Positions 10,735 through 25,600 of a DNA stretch of 64,000 bases are shown here, in pieces (positions within the stretch are counted from its first letter, which is position 1; every line of letters starts with the position of its first letter). The notes beneath the pieces are model-generated. The model was not told where the DNA came from, made no database searches, and worked only from the letters and a program-made list of their open reading frames with translations. Source of the stretch: Balanoglossus misakiensis (Eukaryota > Hemichordata); assembly GCA_040954595.2 (NCBI GenBank), contig CM082576.2, forward strand, positions 10,726,001-10,790,000, written 5' to 3'. A program made the translations under genes and the position numbers.

Positions 10735-13700
10735 CATTAAAATGGTGAACCAGGGTGTGCAAATCATAATCTGTAGAGTGTATCTTGTAATGTGGTCAGA
10801 TGTCATTAGGTTAAATTGCTAGGGATATAATTATACTAATATTTTCCTCAATAGTAACCTCAGAAGCCATGATTTTTAACTTCGCTAGTCTGTTGTCCTT
10901 CAACTTCTCATTAGCATGTACACGTCCCCAAGCAGAATTACCCCAAATACCAGTATACCCTAAGTGTGTTTCACACCACTTGAAATCATATTTTTTACAG
11001 TTCAGCTGCAGGATTCATTTGCTGGATAGCCATGATGTGAGGTCTGTGGTCTGATATGTTAGTGCACTTGTAGACAGTGCAACTGTGTCATCTTCATATG
11101 ACAATGCAATGTCATCTATTTATTGAGGATATTTATACATAATTGATTTCTCTATGAGTTTGCATTCTTGACTGTCAGACCAGAAATATATATAAGTTCA
11201 GTTGAAGTTTTGACACTGAATTTTAGTCATAATAGACCCAGCACCCTATAGTGAAGTTACCCCGTGTAAATTGAATACCAAGGAGATCATTGAGAAGCCT
11301 GGTTCATTTTTCTGAGCTCTTTTAACATTCTGCGATGTCCTGTGCAAACATACCTGAGGAAATATACATCAAATATCAATAGTTTTTCAGATCATTGCAT
11401 AATTGCACACATTGTCTTTCTTCATTCCTAATGTATTCACATTTTGAGCACGCAAAGCGTTGAATTGTCAGCTTTTTCTGACCTGATCAATTTCTTATAT
11501 TAATTTGCTTCTACTTTTATTCAGGTATTTTCATTGATTTTTTTGTAGTTCATGTTTTGTAGTTTATGATTTGTATTTGATACCCTGGTTCACCATGCAT
11601 TGTAGCTGTCATCTTTCCTCGATGTGGTTTCTCTGTAGATAGAATGGTAGTAAGGATACAGTACTCGTAATAGCTTCTTCACATTGTCCATAAAAACAAA
11701 AGAAAATAACAACTAGAAAAAAAGCTGTCCATGTTTCTGCCAAATATTTGTGGTACACTTGCCCATCTCCATGAATTTTTCATTCTGTAAGTGTACTTTG
11801 TCACGGCTGATAAACTTGTTTTCCTTTTTATTTTATTGAAGCAATTAAAGATTTGCTTTTTTTAGTAGAACAGTCGTGTGTGTGTATGCATTTGTTTGAT
11901 GTTTCTTGAAGTGAAGGCACTAGAAGTATCTGCACAACAAAACTACTGGAGAGGACTGACGCTTGAAACAGATAAAAACAAAAGGGACACACAAAAAGAG
12001 GGTTGAGGGCATACAACATTGCACATAATCCATCACTGTTGCTGAATGGTTTGGATCAAGATCACTCCACACATCCGTGTTTGGTTTTCAAAGGACACAT
12101 TTCAAAAGAATAAACCATTAACAGAAACATTAATTTCCACTGTATTAAATTTTGCAAGTGTGTGGCCTTTAAACTTCTTATCTTCTCCATCCACAAAAGA
12201 CAAGGACAAAAATATGATGTTCACTCTACCTTGGTCAATGGCTTATCACCTAGACAAATGGACACCTGTAACCTTCCACAAGGTCATAAATGGCAACAGC
12301 GGTACTTATGACACTTTTTGTGATAAAAAGAGGCTCGCTTAGACAGTGTGGTATATGAAAATGAAGGGAAAGGGCAGCCACAGTCCAATGTTCTGGAAGT
12401 CGTTATCTCTAATACAGTTTGCATAAATGAATACTAATGTAACTCGCATCCTGCATGTTGTGGAGTGCATATCACATCACAGTTCATTAATCGTCATTTA
12501 AACATCTTTATTATTATCACTTTGCATGTATATTTACATTCCAAACAAATTTTGGTAATCTGGCAGTTTTTAAATTCAAACAGAAGCACCGTAGCACCTT
12601 TTCATGTCTCCTCAGTGAGTTCATACACATCTTTTTTCTTAACTGGTACACAAAGACCAGTTTTCTGGGGTCGTAGAGACCGCAAGATCATTTCAACACA
12701 GGTTGTCACGCTAGCCAACTGTAAATAATTCACATTTCATATTTACAAAGTCAAGTTCACTGGAATCGGGTGACTACAGCGCTCTTTCTCTAACTCGGAT
12801 TCACATGATACATAAAATGTGGAGCTGAAGTAATGCCAATACATGTATTGGAATTAATCAGCTTCCATTTCTCAAGCAGAAAACAAGAAATAAGTCAGAC
12901 ACTACTGGGGGGTAGTACAGACAGACAGACACAGAAGGAAAACTACTAAATCATTGTCAATGCTGATTATGATAATTGTATAAGATTTTCCATTTTTGTC
13001 ACATTTACTTCTTAAGTATTAGCCATATCCCATTGCTAAAAAGGTTGATCATATCACAATTACCAGCTTATGGAATATGAAATTCAAATAATAATGTTCA
13101 CAGGTCAAAGGCTATGATCAGTACATAGACAGCTTACATAATGCACATCTTTCGGAGGTATGATGGCTTTTTAACCTAATAGCTGGTTTTAATTGAGAGT
13201 AAGCTTACAATTTTTAGAAATTCATGCCAAGCAAAACATTTTTTAAACATCAAATTTTTTTTTTGCATTTCAAATGAGAAATTTTACCTTGTTCTATTTT
13301 ATTTTTACCCAACACGCTGATGGCAGAGCATTGCTCAGAAACTACTAGTAGACGACGTAAATAATTTCACACAAAACGAAATTACCCTCGCTTTCATTCT
13401 AAGCCCATAAGCTGATCTAGATCAATGCTTAAATGTAAACCAACTGTTCAGGATGTTTCTGTGAGAACATACCGGTATGTGTTTTCATATTACAAACAAA
13501 ACCATGTAAAATATTTTACATTATTTCCAACGAGGGAAATTTCGTTTGGGAAGCAGACATGGTACATTACACAGACATACAGCAATAATTTGAGACACAA
13601 GTGATGGCAACCAAATCCACATGGCAATGCTGAAACCTGTGCTGACACTTTTTAAATTCTCCCTACCTTAAATAGGGTTTTGCTACCTAGGTGAGTGATA

Positions 13701-16661
13701 AAAATCTCACACGGTTGACACAATTTCAAGATGGCCGATTTTTGCCATGTTTAAGAAATGCATAAGCTAAAGTGATATTTGGTCATTCTGATGTTTTGTA
13801 ACAGAAAATAATAAAAACAGTTGATTGACTTTAATATGTCAACTACAAAAGCAGAAATGTTTGACCAAAGGAAGTCATGAAATACAGTAAACATATTTCT
13901 TCTATCTCTTACAACAGTGAGCTGTCAACTTTTTACCCAGAATGCATTATAATAATGTGATTCGACCCCCTAGCACAAAGTGAAAACCTAAAGCAGCCAG
14001 AATTCAGCACCATCGTGCTCAACAAGACGCGCCAGCTGTACATTACAGTGAAACGAAAGCATTGCCCATCTGCTCATGGTTGGCATTTGACATATTAAGT
14101 GAACACTGATTCACTGGTATAGTGCAGTAAAAATGCAAGATATTCAAATTCTTAAAAGGTAGACAAGGTGGGTGCTTCGATTTTTCAGGACAGGTATAAA
14201 CACTAAATTTATATTTCACAGTACTGGATACATCAGAAATTTGCAGCAAAGAAGGGACAGTTTACAGGGACTGTGCAGATTTGGTTCGCAAAATTTTCAT
14301 TTTCTGAAGTTAATCACACACACCATCAGAGACTAAATTTTATCATTTCCATTATCAAATGTTGACGAACGGAAACACCACATGACCAAGACACTGCCCT
14401 GACCCATCGGTGGTCTACAAAGCTACTATTAAACTAGGATTAATTCTTGCTGAAACGCCACACACACATAATTCATGTAAATTCAGTAATTATCTCTAAA
14501 TGACTTTCTCTGTATTCAAGCAAAATGTTAAAGAAAGGATGGTGCTTGGAAAGATGCTAGTGTCGGTGTCTGTTTCTGAAAAGGTACTATTCACATACTG
14601 ACTCTACCAAACAGCTAATTTTTGTAGCCATTTTGTCACTTGGCCAACATATGACCTCTGACCTCATCTACACTTTTCCCCTCTACTCCTACAAGGCACA
14701 TAATTGAGAAAAATCCTTCTATACTGGCATTTGCTTCCCCCCCCCCCACCCCATATACACAAGTTGCACTGTCAAGTCACACTACGTGACGAAACAAGCG
14801 CAAAGTCTCACAAAAATACACCATTACACGACTGAGTGTAGACGCGCTATTGACACAGAAAAATACAAAGGTCGATCTCACAGGCCCTGTGAGCATATAA
14901 CACCTCAGGGATTCTGAAAGTCTAGATGGAAATGTCCAAATAATGAGAATGTTGGTTACATGAAACACCAAAGGAAGACATGAATGGCATGTTTGGATGA
15001 AACACAACTCATTTCTTGTTCTAAAAAAAGAAGAAGAATACACCAGTCAACAGCGCAGGGGGTAAAGGTAATTATGTGAATCATGACTGGACAGGAAACA
15101 GTGATAGAGCAATTGCCGTGGCAACACATTTACATAATTCTAACCATAGATTGATAATGGAACATATTTTTTTCTTAACAAATTTTATCATATTGACATC
15201 GAGTTGTTGACGATAGTATGTTTTAAAATGCCACAATATACATAATAATTTTTCTTTTCAAATTTGATAAAAATGCAGTCAACATTCTTAGTTTTTTTTA
15301 ATGTATTGCTTGTGCAAGTCTGAATGTAAAAGCCAGTGTGGAGCAAAATCTGATCTTAATAACCCAACCCGCTCCAGTGTACATGCAAATAACACGTACG
15401 AGATAAAAATTGATTGCTATTAAAGTGAGTACATGTTGTGTGTTCAGTAAAGCAGATTATAAAACTTGCCCTGAATGTTGACTAGATCATCATTTGCAAG
15501 TCAGAGTAAATTTTCTTGTTGTCTATTATCAAATCCAGGTTGTGAGTTTGTCACTGGTGAACTTGCAGAAGAATCTATTGGATTTCAATTCACCTATTAA
15601 ACCCTTTAGTGTGACAAAAATAGGCCATTCTCTACCCATGTGGTAATGCATGAAAAGTCTTCGGATAAGTTCATGAGAATCAGGACAAGTGATTCTGAGC
15701 GTTGCCTAGGTTTATTGCCTTCATAATTAACCAACCAAAGCCTAACAACATTCCTGACCCCCCCCCCCTCGACCCAACTGATTTTAGAAGACTAACAACT
15801 GCACTATTCACATCTCTGAATTAAAACATAAAAATATGGACCATCGAAAAGTCACAAACAGTCCTTAAAACGTTCCATTTCCTGACTTCCTATAAATAGC
15901 TCTGATTTTTTACTGTCACTTACAAAATTTTGCATCCAAGAAATCGTTCTCCCTGAGAGGAGGCAACACGTCGTAAGTCACACATAAGATCTCTAGTACG
16001 GGTGAAACACACTGGCATGAAAAAAAGATTTTTACTCTGGACACAAAAATACAACAAGACAAGCAACAACTGTTGTCTCTGGGGAATAAAACTCTGTAAA
16101 TAAATAAAATCGACCGCTAATAATGAAACTGGAACGCACTCTGTAAGCTCCAATGGTGTTAAACGATATACTTCCAAATCTCTATTTACACATGTACTAT
16201 ATCTTAACAGTATAGTAATTACACGGTAATCACTTTTCTGTTTCATTTCGGATTTAATAGTTTTAAATATCAAACCTAAGCTTTATGATAAGTTTCATTT
16301 CCTCCATAATGTGAAAGGTCGTCATAAGTTTTTTTTAAATTCTCACATTTACGAATTATCTCACCCACTCGGGGGAAAAATGAAACGTTTCATCCTCATA
16401 ACACGTCTAAGTATGCAGACCTATACATTCTATGCAGACAAGCATTTAAGGTTAAAAAAATGTTTTCCATCTGAGGATGAAACTTAAGTGTGCAGTATTG
16501 ATGCGTTTTCTTGAGGAGGAAAATATACAAGTACTTCAAAGAAATTAAAAATTTGCTGATGATCACTCTTCTTTGTCCATGTGATGCCTCTGTCATTGGA
16601 ATTGCAAAGTCATAAAATTCTTCATTTAAAACGGGACATCTTTTCTGAAGATGAAGAGTGA
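10735..16661. other. Convergent interval, probable long 3' UTRs of NAA20 and BAHD1
   Basis: The 5.9 kb is AT-rich. The longest ORF is about 117 codons (minus strand), with no recognisable domain and no convincing splice chain. Candidate poly(A) signals are AATAAA at 12109-12114 on the plus strand (NAA20 side) and the complement of TTTATT at 12507-12512 for BAHD1. If these are used, the UTRs would be about 1.4 kb and 4.2 kb. I see no tRNA or other RNA gene. Confidence 0.4.
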
Positions 16662-19600
16662 CTAGGATGGATTTTTGAGAATTCTCTTCTGTCTGTAGTC
16701 GTAGACGTGTCGACAGAAGAAGACCATGTCCCTATCCACTCTTGGATCTGGCAGTTTGTCTTGTCGCGTGTATTCTTCCGGCAGAGGCACCGCCGGTATC
16801 CCCGGCTTGATGCCTTCGTCCGCCATCCGGACCCTCTTGCAATGTCTAAGCGGTACAAAGAAACATAAAGGATAAATTTTGTGATGCCGTATTGGTAGTT
16901 AGTCATCCCAGCGGCAGAATAAAACCATGCAATGATCCAATTTGATTTTCGCTTTGAGATCCATGCCTATACATGCCTAATTTTTCTTTTCAGATTTGAT
17001 AATTGAGGATTTCTGGACTAATATTACGATATTGCAATTTGAATATGCAATGTATTTTTTCTTGGTTGCCTGTGTACATAATACACAGGAATAATTTATC
17101 CTGGATTTCAAGACCAGACCAAGAATCATCCCCATTTCAGTTGACTTCCAATCTCCTTATCTTTGGTATTTTATTTTTGTGTGGAAATAAAACACTAAAA
17201 TAAAGTTTTGTACACATCAATTCCCACCTGAAGTACTCTGCTGACGTGAGGACATAGCACTTCTCTTCTATAGTTGCAACACTGTTGTAGTCTTTGTGTT
17301 TGCACGCAAAGAGCTCAGCCTACAGGAAGAGAAAGACCCCAAAATAAAAGGGTGATTGGTAACAAAATGTGTTCATTCATTGAGCAATGTGTGCGTTTCT
17401 TGTGCTATAAGTACAAGTGTTGATTATGGTGGAAGTGACCAATGAGGCTTGCCGTTTTACTGCACCTGTAAATTTTGAAAGATCAGGGTGCAACTGCAAC
17501 CAATACTAAGTGACAATGAATATTGTATAGTCTCTGGGCATTTTTTCTCTTCTCCTTCTGCACAAAAACACTGCGCATTGAAACATTTGAATACGGTGCA
17601 TGTATTGACCACATGCGTTTGTAATCCGCACAATTTTGCCACAACTCAAAAATTATTACACATACAACAGCATGTGTGTGTTACCTGGTGATGGCGTGGA
17701 CACCTTCCTCCTTCGATATGTTCCGGTCGATAATACCACAAGAGACTCACCATGAGTTCGCCTAGAGTCGAACCAGGAAATGAAAAAAAAAGCGTGTCAC
17801 ATTCAGTCATCACTCAATGTGTGACAAAAGAGATTGCGTGCCTTTTTAGATTTTGTGATACAAGGAAATGCTTGCAGGTGTATGACCCGAATGTCAAAAA
17901 GTAGAGCAGATCGGACTGGAATTTTTCCATCCCAAAGGCACACAATTTTGGGCAGCCATTCTGCATAATTTCCCTGAATTACATGTACCGGTATATCTAA
18001 TTGCACAGAATGAAAGGAGATTAAATCCCCTGTTTATTTTAAGTAACGGGCCCAATCAATGTAGAAATGTACATGTACATGACCAATTAACTGTTTCTAT
18101 TGCATAAGCCGAGTCTGTCTGCCATCATACAGTAATTGTTAACACCACGATTACAAGTCAAAAGCTAAACATGCTAGACTTGTCCATGAAATTGGATGAA
18201 AATCATTCAGTGTACACGCAGTGTGCTCGTGGACTAATTTAACGAATATTACACATCTGGATCAGATTGCCATATCATGAAGTGGACATCTGTTGAGGGA
18301 TAATGCTTCAATCAGTGCCATTTGCTCAGGGTCAATGTGACCTTCGTCACACAGGAAAGGGAAGGGAAACACTTTCAGTTTCTGTCAGTGGGTGGTCTCT
18401 GTTCTCTGTGATATGACGGTGCGTCCACGACCAACCGTGCACGCAAAGACCAAGTAATCACTTGGCTATAACTTTCACTTGTGAATTTTTTTTGGCATAT
18501 TGATCAGTGTACTTGAGTTATTCCTTTATAACAGGTTGGAAAGCCTGGTATTTGAGCTATCAGCATAGTCTATATACATGTACACATTACACACATTTGT
18601 TATGGTTACAACTTCAAAGTTTACTACACAAATCACCTAGTTCACAGTCTAGTCTAGACTGTGTTGGGCGTTTTCAACACTTTTGTTGAGTGCAAGGAAG
18701 TGCTGATAACTGGAATAAACATATTTTTTCCCAAAATATTTCCCATTACAGGGTACTATCCCTTTAATGTTCAAGCGGCGGTAAAATTATTTACCTTCCT
18801 CTGGCTCTTCCCAGAGAGCGGCGACCTTGGCAACGTAGGGCAGGTCTGTTTTACGTGGGCCAGACTTCAGCAGAATGCAATCCCTAACGCTGATTTTCTC
18901 ATTGCCTTTCCTCTTGATGGAGTTATAGCACATCCTCATCACTTTGGGGGCGTCGTTCTGGTGACAAGGAAAAGCACAAATATGATGGAGTGTCATGTGT
19001 ACAGTTGGCAATGGCGGTATTTCTTGTAGCTGAATTGACGATCTTGATGTGAAAAGTTGTGACAAGGTCTTAGGAATTAAACAACAACGAACTGCGTGCA
19101 GTAAAAATCTTCTTTTTTTTTACTAAAACAGTAAAAATAATCATGTATTTTGCTTTAAAGCATTCCCTTTGACTTAGTTTCTTTTTTTACAAACGCCAAA
19201 TACAAGTCAAAGTTCAGCAGACAGATAAACAAATCACAAGTACTTCAGAATGTTTGCACATGGTCGTTGTGCAAACATTGTTGAATCTAAATCACACTAA
19301 TCTGTGGTCACCCAGACAGGTGTCCACTTTGTGCAGGATACAGTCGTACCTTGCTCTCAACCCCCTTAATATCACAACTCAATGTCCAGCATCTGTTTTG
19401 CTTGCACTTGTGATAAATAAGAGATGGAGGTTTATTTAAGCAGCTGTGGTGTAATATTTCAGACATCTGAGAAGCTCGACCTTTTCGAGTTCATTACTGA
19501 ACTGAAAATTGAATTTGCGAGTCCGGGATGCAGAGCCAATTATTCTAATTGGTGATCACGTACGGTATCGCTCGATACGCACGTTGCTGAGAAAATCTGA

Positions 19601-22600
19601 CATGTGCCATACCTGCAGGAACACGGTATTTTCGAACGGTTCTCCGTGGCCCCTCCATCCGTTGGTCGTCTTCTTCTTCGCCGTTTTGACTTTGGGAACG
19701 GCGGTCTCGACGGGTGCGCACACCACTTGACCGTCATCGCACGACTTCCTGGAGCCCTTCCCCACCTTCGGTGCGATTTTCACCGGTCTGGGTTTGTTGA
19801 GGCAGTTGTCCTGTACTGTGGCCGTTGAAAGGATGGACCCTGTTTGGTAGAATCCTGCGATTCATCAAGACGTTCAAGAAAAAATAAAATAATGCAATAA
19901 AGAAAATATGAGAAATGTATAAATATTGAAAACGTGACAGAAATGTGCCTAAAATAAATAACGATCTGACCAGTAATTTTTCATGGGGTATATGCACCAA
20001 GGTTGACAATGGCAGTAAGTGTGCAGTCATTTTTTGGCATTATAAGCTTCAACCTTGACAGACTGTACTGGTAATCATGATACAGTAAATATCTGTTTGC
20101 ACTGCAGTGGCCCATCAAGGGACTTTTCTCAAATGTTCTTTATTATCACTCTCTCTCTCTCTGTTTGAGTCTGGTTCTCTCTCTCTCTCTCTGTCTTAAA
20201 ATTCTCTCTGTCTCTCTCTATATATACAATGTATCTCTCTCCTGCGTGTACACGGGATATAATTACTTTGGCCTTGTTCTTGGGTATGTCACTGACATGT
20301 GATCATGCTTAAAGTAACAAATAAACCATGCATTATACATCATTTCATATGCCCTGGTTGGGAATGAACTCCACTCTCACAGAAGTCAGTAGTCATTACA
20401 CTATAATGAATCCCATCAAATGACAAATGTATACTTGGTATCCTTTTGCTAATTTATTTTCAAGTAGCTGATTATTTTGTCCATGTAAGATAATCTAACT
20501 GACCCTGAACAGGAGCTCTGAAAGGGGAATTTATTAGTCTAGGGTTATTTTTGCTGGGTCTTCTGTTTAATATGATGTGGAAACACCCGTGTAGAATAAA
20601 GATACAGAAACTGACACTTTTTATGACATAATCTGTGATATTCCATGGAGAAAATGGTGTGACATATAAAGGGGTTGATTAGATATGAAAGAAATCACTG
20701 CCATATCTTACCTTGTGCAAAATGTGCTTGTGTTATCTGCGGGACGGGGTAAGCATTTCCGCCGATGTGCTGTGCCAACTGTACTGGCATGTATGTCGGC
20801 GTACTGAGGCTCCCGATCCCGCCGATGGTGATTGTCTGTTGCACGGAAGCAGCATCCAGAGTGGCGCTGTCCGCAGACGGCAGGATGACGTTGGCGCCGG
20901 CGGCCGACGCCAAAAGCTGCTGGCCGAGCCCCTCCAGGGGCGCCTGGCTCTTCGCCGACTTCTTCTTCTTCTTCTTGACAGGGTGAGCTGGCAGTGCTGA
21001 CTGGTTGAAGATGACCGGGTTCGTGTTGGGGATGAAGTACTGGGGGCCAATGCCGGCCATGACCCATTGTCCGCCGCCGGTCGACAGCGTCTGTTTCCGC
21101 CTCTTGGGCTTGCACTCGCCCGGGTCCGAACACGAGCGCTTCTTGCGCGGCGAGGCGTTGGCCAGAACGGCCTTGGCGTTCAGGCTGGCCGCGCGGCTGG
21201 AGTTCCGCACTCCCTGGGCCGGGTTGGCCAGTTTCTTTTTCCACTTCTCCCTCGCGGTTTTCTGGGCTCTCTTCTTGGTGTCCAGGATTGCGGGAGGGGC
21301 GGGGATTGCATTCTGATCTCCGAGCACGGTTGCGTTCTGCAGAGGTATGAACTGCGGCTGAGCGTACATCTTGGTCAGATTGATCGGTTGTTGCCATAGC
21401 ACCGGTGAGGGCGGTGGCAAACTTATTTTCGTAACGGGCGATGACACGTGAATTGTGTTTCCGTACACAGTACTGACTGAAATCGCAGCCTCTTTGCTCT
21501 TGGATTTCTCACTCTTCTTTGTTTTCCTCGATTCAACTTTGACTTCCACGTCTTGTTTGCTTTTCTTTGCCCTTTTCTTATAAGGACCGCGCTTTTTCTT
21601 TTCCACCGGCATTTCTGAACTTTTCCGGTTTTCATCCGTGCATTTTTTCCTCTGTGGTGGCTTCACTAGGTCCTTCTCATACAGCAACAGCATTTTGGTT
21701 TGCGCTGTCAGACTTGCTATTCTGCGCACTCTGGGAGCAGGAATTACAGCTTCGCTGACAGACTTTGCCTTCTTTGTTTTGGCTTTAGTGTTCACCACTT
21801 CTGCCTTGTTCAAAGTACTGCTGTTCTTTTGTCCAACAAAAACTTCGTCATCATTATCACCAATATCAGTATCATCATCATCATCATTATCACCATTAAC
21901 AGTATCATCATCATCATTATCACCATTAACAGTATCATCATCATCATTATCACCATTAACAGTATCATCATCATCATCATTAACAGTATCATCATCATCA
22001 TCATCATTATCGTCGTCATCAACATCCACCTCATCATCGTCAATATCAGCATCACCTTCATCATCATGATTATCATAATCATCATCATCATCATCATCGT
22101 CTGTTTCAACTTTACTTGCATCATCCCTTTCAATTTCTTCCTCCTTCAACTGTTTCTCTTCCACTAAATCTGATGCGTTCTCCTCCTTGCATTGAAAACC
22201 ACACACATTTGTCTTGACCTTGTCATCATCCGCGACCGTCTCTGCCACGTGGCTCACATCTGAAGCTTCCACTTTGCTTTGCATGCACTTACACTTACAC
22301 GGTGATCTCTTCATCGTGTTGTTATTCTCCTCCTTCGTCACACCCCACGCGCAGTCACCGCAGTTACTCTCAACCGGCTGACACTTACTCCTGGGTCTGT
22401 TCACGATTGTGTTTTCCTTGTAGCTGACGACCTTCTCGACGGCGTTCCTTTCCCCGATGTGATGCCGAAACTTGTACTCTTCCGCCGACAGCTCGGCGTA
22501 CATGTCCACCTTCTGTCTGTAATTCGGCAGAGCGACAGACCTGGGAATCCTTTGACTAACGACGAAACCGTTCTCCTCCCTTTTGATGCACTGTTCCAGC

Positions 22601-25600
22601 TTCCTCTTCTTCAGGTCCGCGTTCTCGGCGCGCCTATCCGCGCCGCCGAAGCCCAGCCTGCGCTTCCTGCCGTCGCTGGCGGCAATGTTTTTAGACTTCT
22701 GCAGGTAGGCGGAGACTTTGGACTCGGACAGGCACTGCCTGCCCGGCGACACCATCTTGTATTTCGTGTTCGTGAGTTTGGCGTCGATGTTGAGCGAGTC
22801 GAGAAACTTGGTTCTGTCACTGTCGTCGATCCCGTACAGCCTGTACTGTCCACTACTTTTCACATGGCCGTGGTCTACCGACCCGGCGCAGTTCTCTATA
22901 GTGGCGCTTGCGGGCCGTTCCATTCTCACCGGAAAAACGTGTAATTCTCCGTCCTGGTAATTAAACTCCTGCAGTGAAATCAACAGAGAAACAAAGAGAA
23001 GCATTCAGACATACGCATTGCTAGCTGTGTCATTTCTTTGATGTCGCTTTTTAAGTACTTCCTCCTCTAGCTCTTTAATCACGGTTTGCGGAGTGACCGC
23101 GCTTCAGGCCATTCGAGCAGCTATAATAGGGAAGTCGCGCAGAATTTCGTGACTAAGACATTTATGTAAATCCCAACACAAGTAGCATGCAAGGGTCCTC
23201 AAGAAATCCCACTGTTAACCACAGCGTCTCGACACCAGATGATATATTGCTCTGTACTGTTGTTGTGGCTGCTGGCTTGAAATGAAACAAAGCAACAGGA
23301 ATAGCACTGAATATGTGGCATCACTACCAACATGCAGAAACATATAGGCTGTGTTCTTAAGAATTGGTTTCTTCATAGAGAATTTGATGACAATGTCAAA
23401 ACATCCCCACAGACTACTGATTAAAATCCCACTGTTTTTCTTTTTCTATAGACATGCTGCCAGGTATTCAGTTCAAACAATGGCGTTTAAAAAACACGAC
23501 TCGGCCCCCCTTCCTGCTTGTCTGTCCCCGGACCAGGTGAAAATGTTTGTCTGGTTCATTATTTATTGCCCAAGCGTGATGCAGTGCGTTTGTTGCAATA
23601 CAGTTACGACACCTTTTAGGCGTATTGCTGGTGAAGATTGATGGTTGCGAGCGAGCAAGTTCTATCTTGTTTAAGTCAACAGCTGCCATGTTCCACGTTC
23701 CTTTTTACGGGAAATTAATGAAGAGTCCTGTCAGCTATCGTAACAGGCAAAGAAGACGAAACTGTCAACTTCTACATGCAGGCTCTGTTATTTACCTTCA
23801 TAGGCAACGTTCAGTGTGCTTTACCATTGACTAGCAAACGCAAACACGCGAGGCCGCTGCTATAATTGAATAGTCATTAAAGTAATCCAAAGCATAAACT
23901 CTATAATAGTGACTTTTTTTAATGGCCTGGTGGGAACATGCAGGCGTGGTTTGCACTGTTTTTTCTTGGTTTTGATGGCGATGATGGAATGCAAAGTAAG
24001 AGAGCTTGTCTTTCGCAATTTCTGACATCAGGAATAGAACTAGAAGTACAAATGTGACTACTTAGATAATGACAAAAATTTATGGTTTAAATTTGCTATA
24101 GCACGTGTGCACTGAGGTCTGCCTATGCATGGATCAAGCAGTCAGACACGTCTAAAATATGAAATTATACAAACATGTTAAATATTAAAATTTAACATAT
24201 TGCCAGTAAATGTCAGAGAAAATGTATGTCAATTAATCATTTATGAGTCACATTATTAACAGTTACTGGAACTGTGTCTCGTACTGAAGATGTAATCTGC
24301 TATAAATGCAACTGTGCCCCTTGTCACTTTCAAAGGCTAACTGAACTCAGGCATGGCATGTGGGTCTATCACCCTCCCGATTAAAACCACTCACCTCTCC
24401 CTTACCAGTATATTTCCTCTGACATCCAAAATTGGTGTCATCATTTACAGGAGAACAGCGATCACATTTCAAACTGACCCCAGGGTGTGAAATCCAACCC
24501 ATGTACTACTACTACTACCTTGGGTTATTAAATTTCAAGTGGGCTGTTCACTCTCCAGATCTCCGGAGGGCACAAGGACGGACAGATCAAAGCCATATTT
24601 TTTCATGAAGATGCGTCTTTGCGAGGATGGTTGAGGATGATGATCGAACAGCCATCCGCATGAAAAAATTGGTAGCTCTTCTTAGCCAGCCAGCTGCAAA
24701 ACTGCAATCTGACTAACAATTTCCATAACCTATGTACAGTGTATATACTGTCTTACTGAATACCAAGGAGTCTACATAAAAGTGCAACACCTAGCTCATA
24801 TTACTCAGCACAGTGTGGCAGAATCATAACCGAACAGATGAGAAAAAAATGCCCAGCAGACAGACTTGTTAAACCCTTCTCACCCCACTTCAATGTTCGT
24901 GTATCTCGTACTTTTCAAAGGACCGAGAGATGAGCGAAGTTCTGACAGAGATAACAGACAAAAACTGACAGTATAGTTTGAGTAGACAGCACAACTAGTT
25001 TTAGCCCTCCTCATTCCAAAGCATCAGTCACTCATAGGTCCTTCCCTGCATGTTCCAAAATTGAAAGGTGTAAATATTTGGACAAGTAAAACTGACCTGA
25101 CAAGCAGGTCGCCGACACCCTAGCCAGCCATAATCGACTTGAGAAAAATAAACACATCATGCATCAATTATTGGTGGGTTGCCCTGACACAGCTACTGTT
25201 GCCAACCAATAACACTAGGCACAATACACACAGCATCCCCATGTGAGCAACTTAAATTGGCCACTCAGGAGTCGTTTATTTTTTTCCCCCAAGACAGCAG
25301 AAACTCAATAACATCTCCCGCGTGCAGATTGGAGCGGACTTACACACAGACTAGAAGATGGGGCAAATTGGCTGCCTGTCGTTCCCGCCATGAACACCTC
25401 ATTAAATCTTTCCTGACGGAGATTATTTTCCGAGTTAAACACACCGCCCTCCGCACGGCACTATCGACTCGACCTGTTTCCCGGAATTCACCCGACCGTA
25501 ATCCCGGGCTGAAAGCATAAATTGACACTAATAATACTCGTTTACGGCATATACGAGGCTCAATTCTATTCCAGGTTTAAAAGTCATATGACTGTGCCCT

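Noticed and set aside
20708-21397. 229-codon minus ORF rich in Arg/Pro/Glu
   Set aside because: Alternate frame of the large BAHD1 exon; the BAHD1 frame has the conserved motifs and splices into the BAH domain.
21700-22167. 155-codon plus ORF of poly-Ile character
   Set aside because: Antisense translation of the Asp-coding minisatellite.
24580-24670. Short inverted pair around TTTTTTCATG…CATGAAAAAA
   Set aside because: Arms are about 10 bp and AT-rich, expected by chance in such sequence; no target duplication seen.
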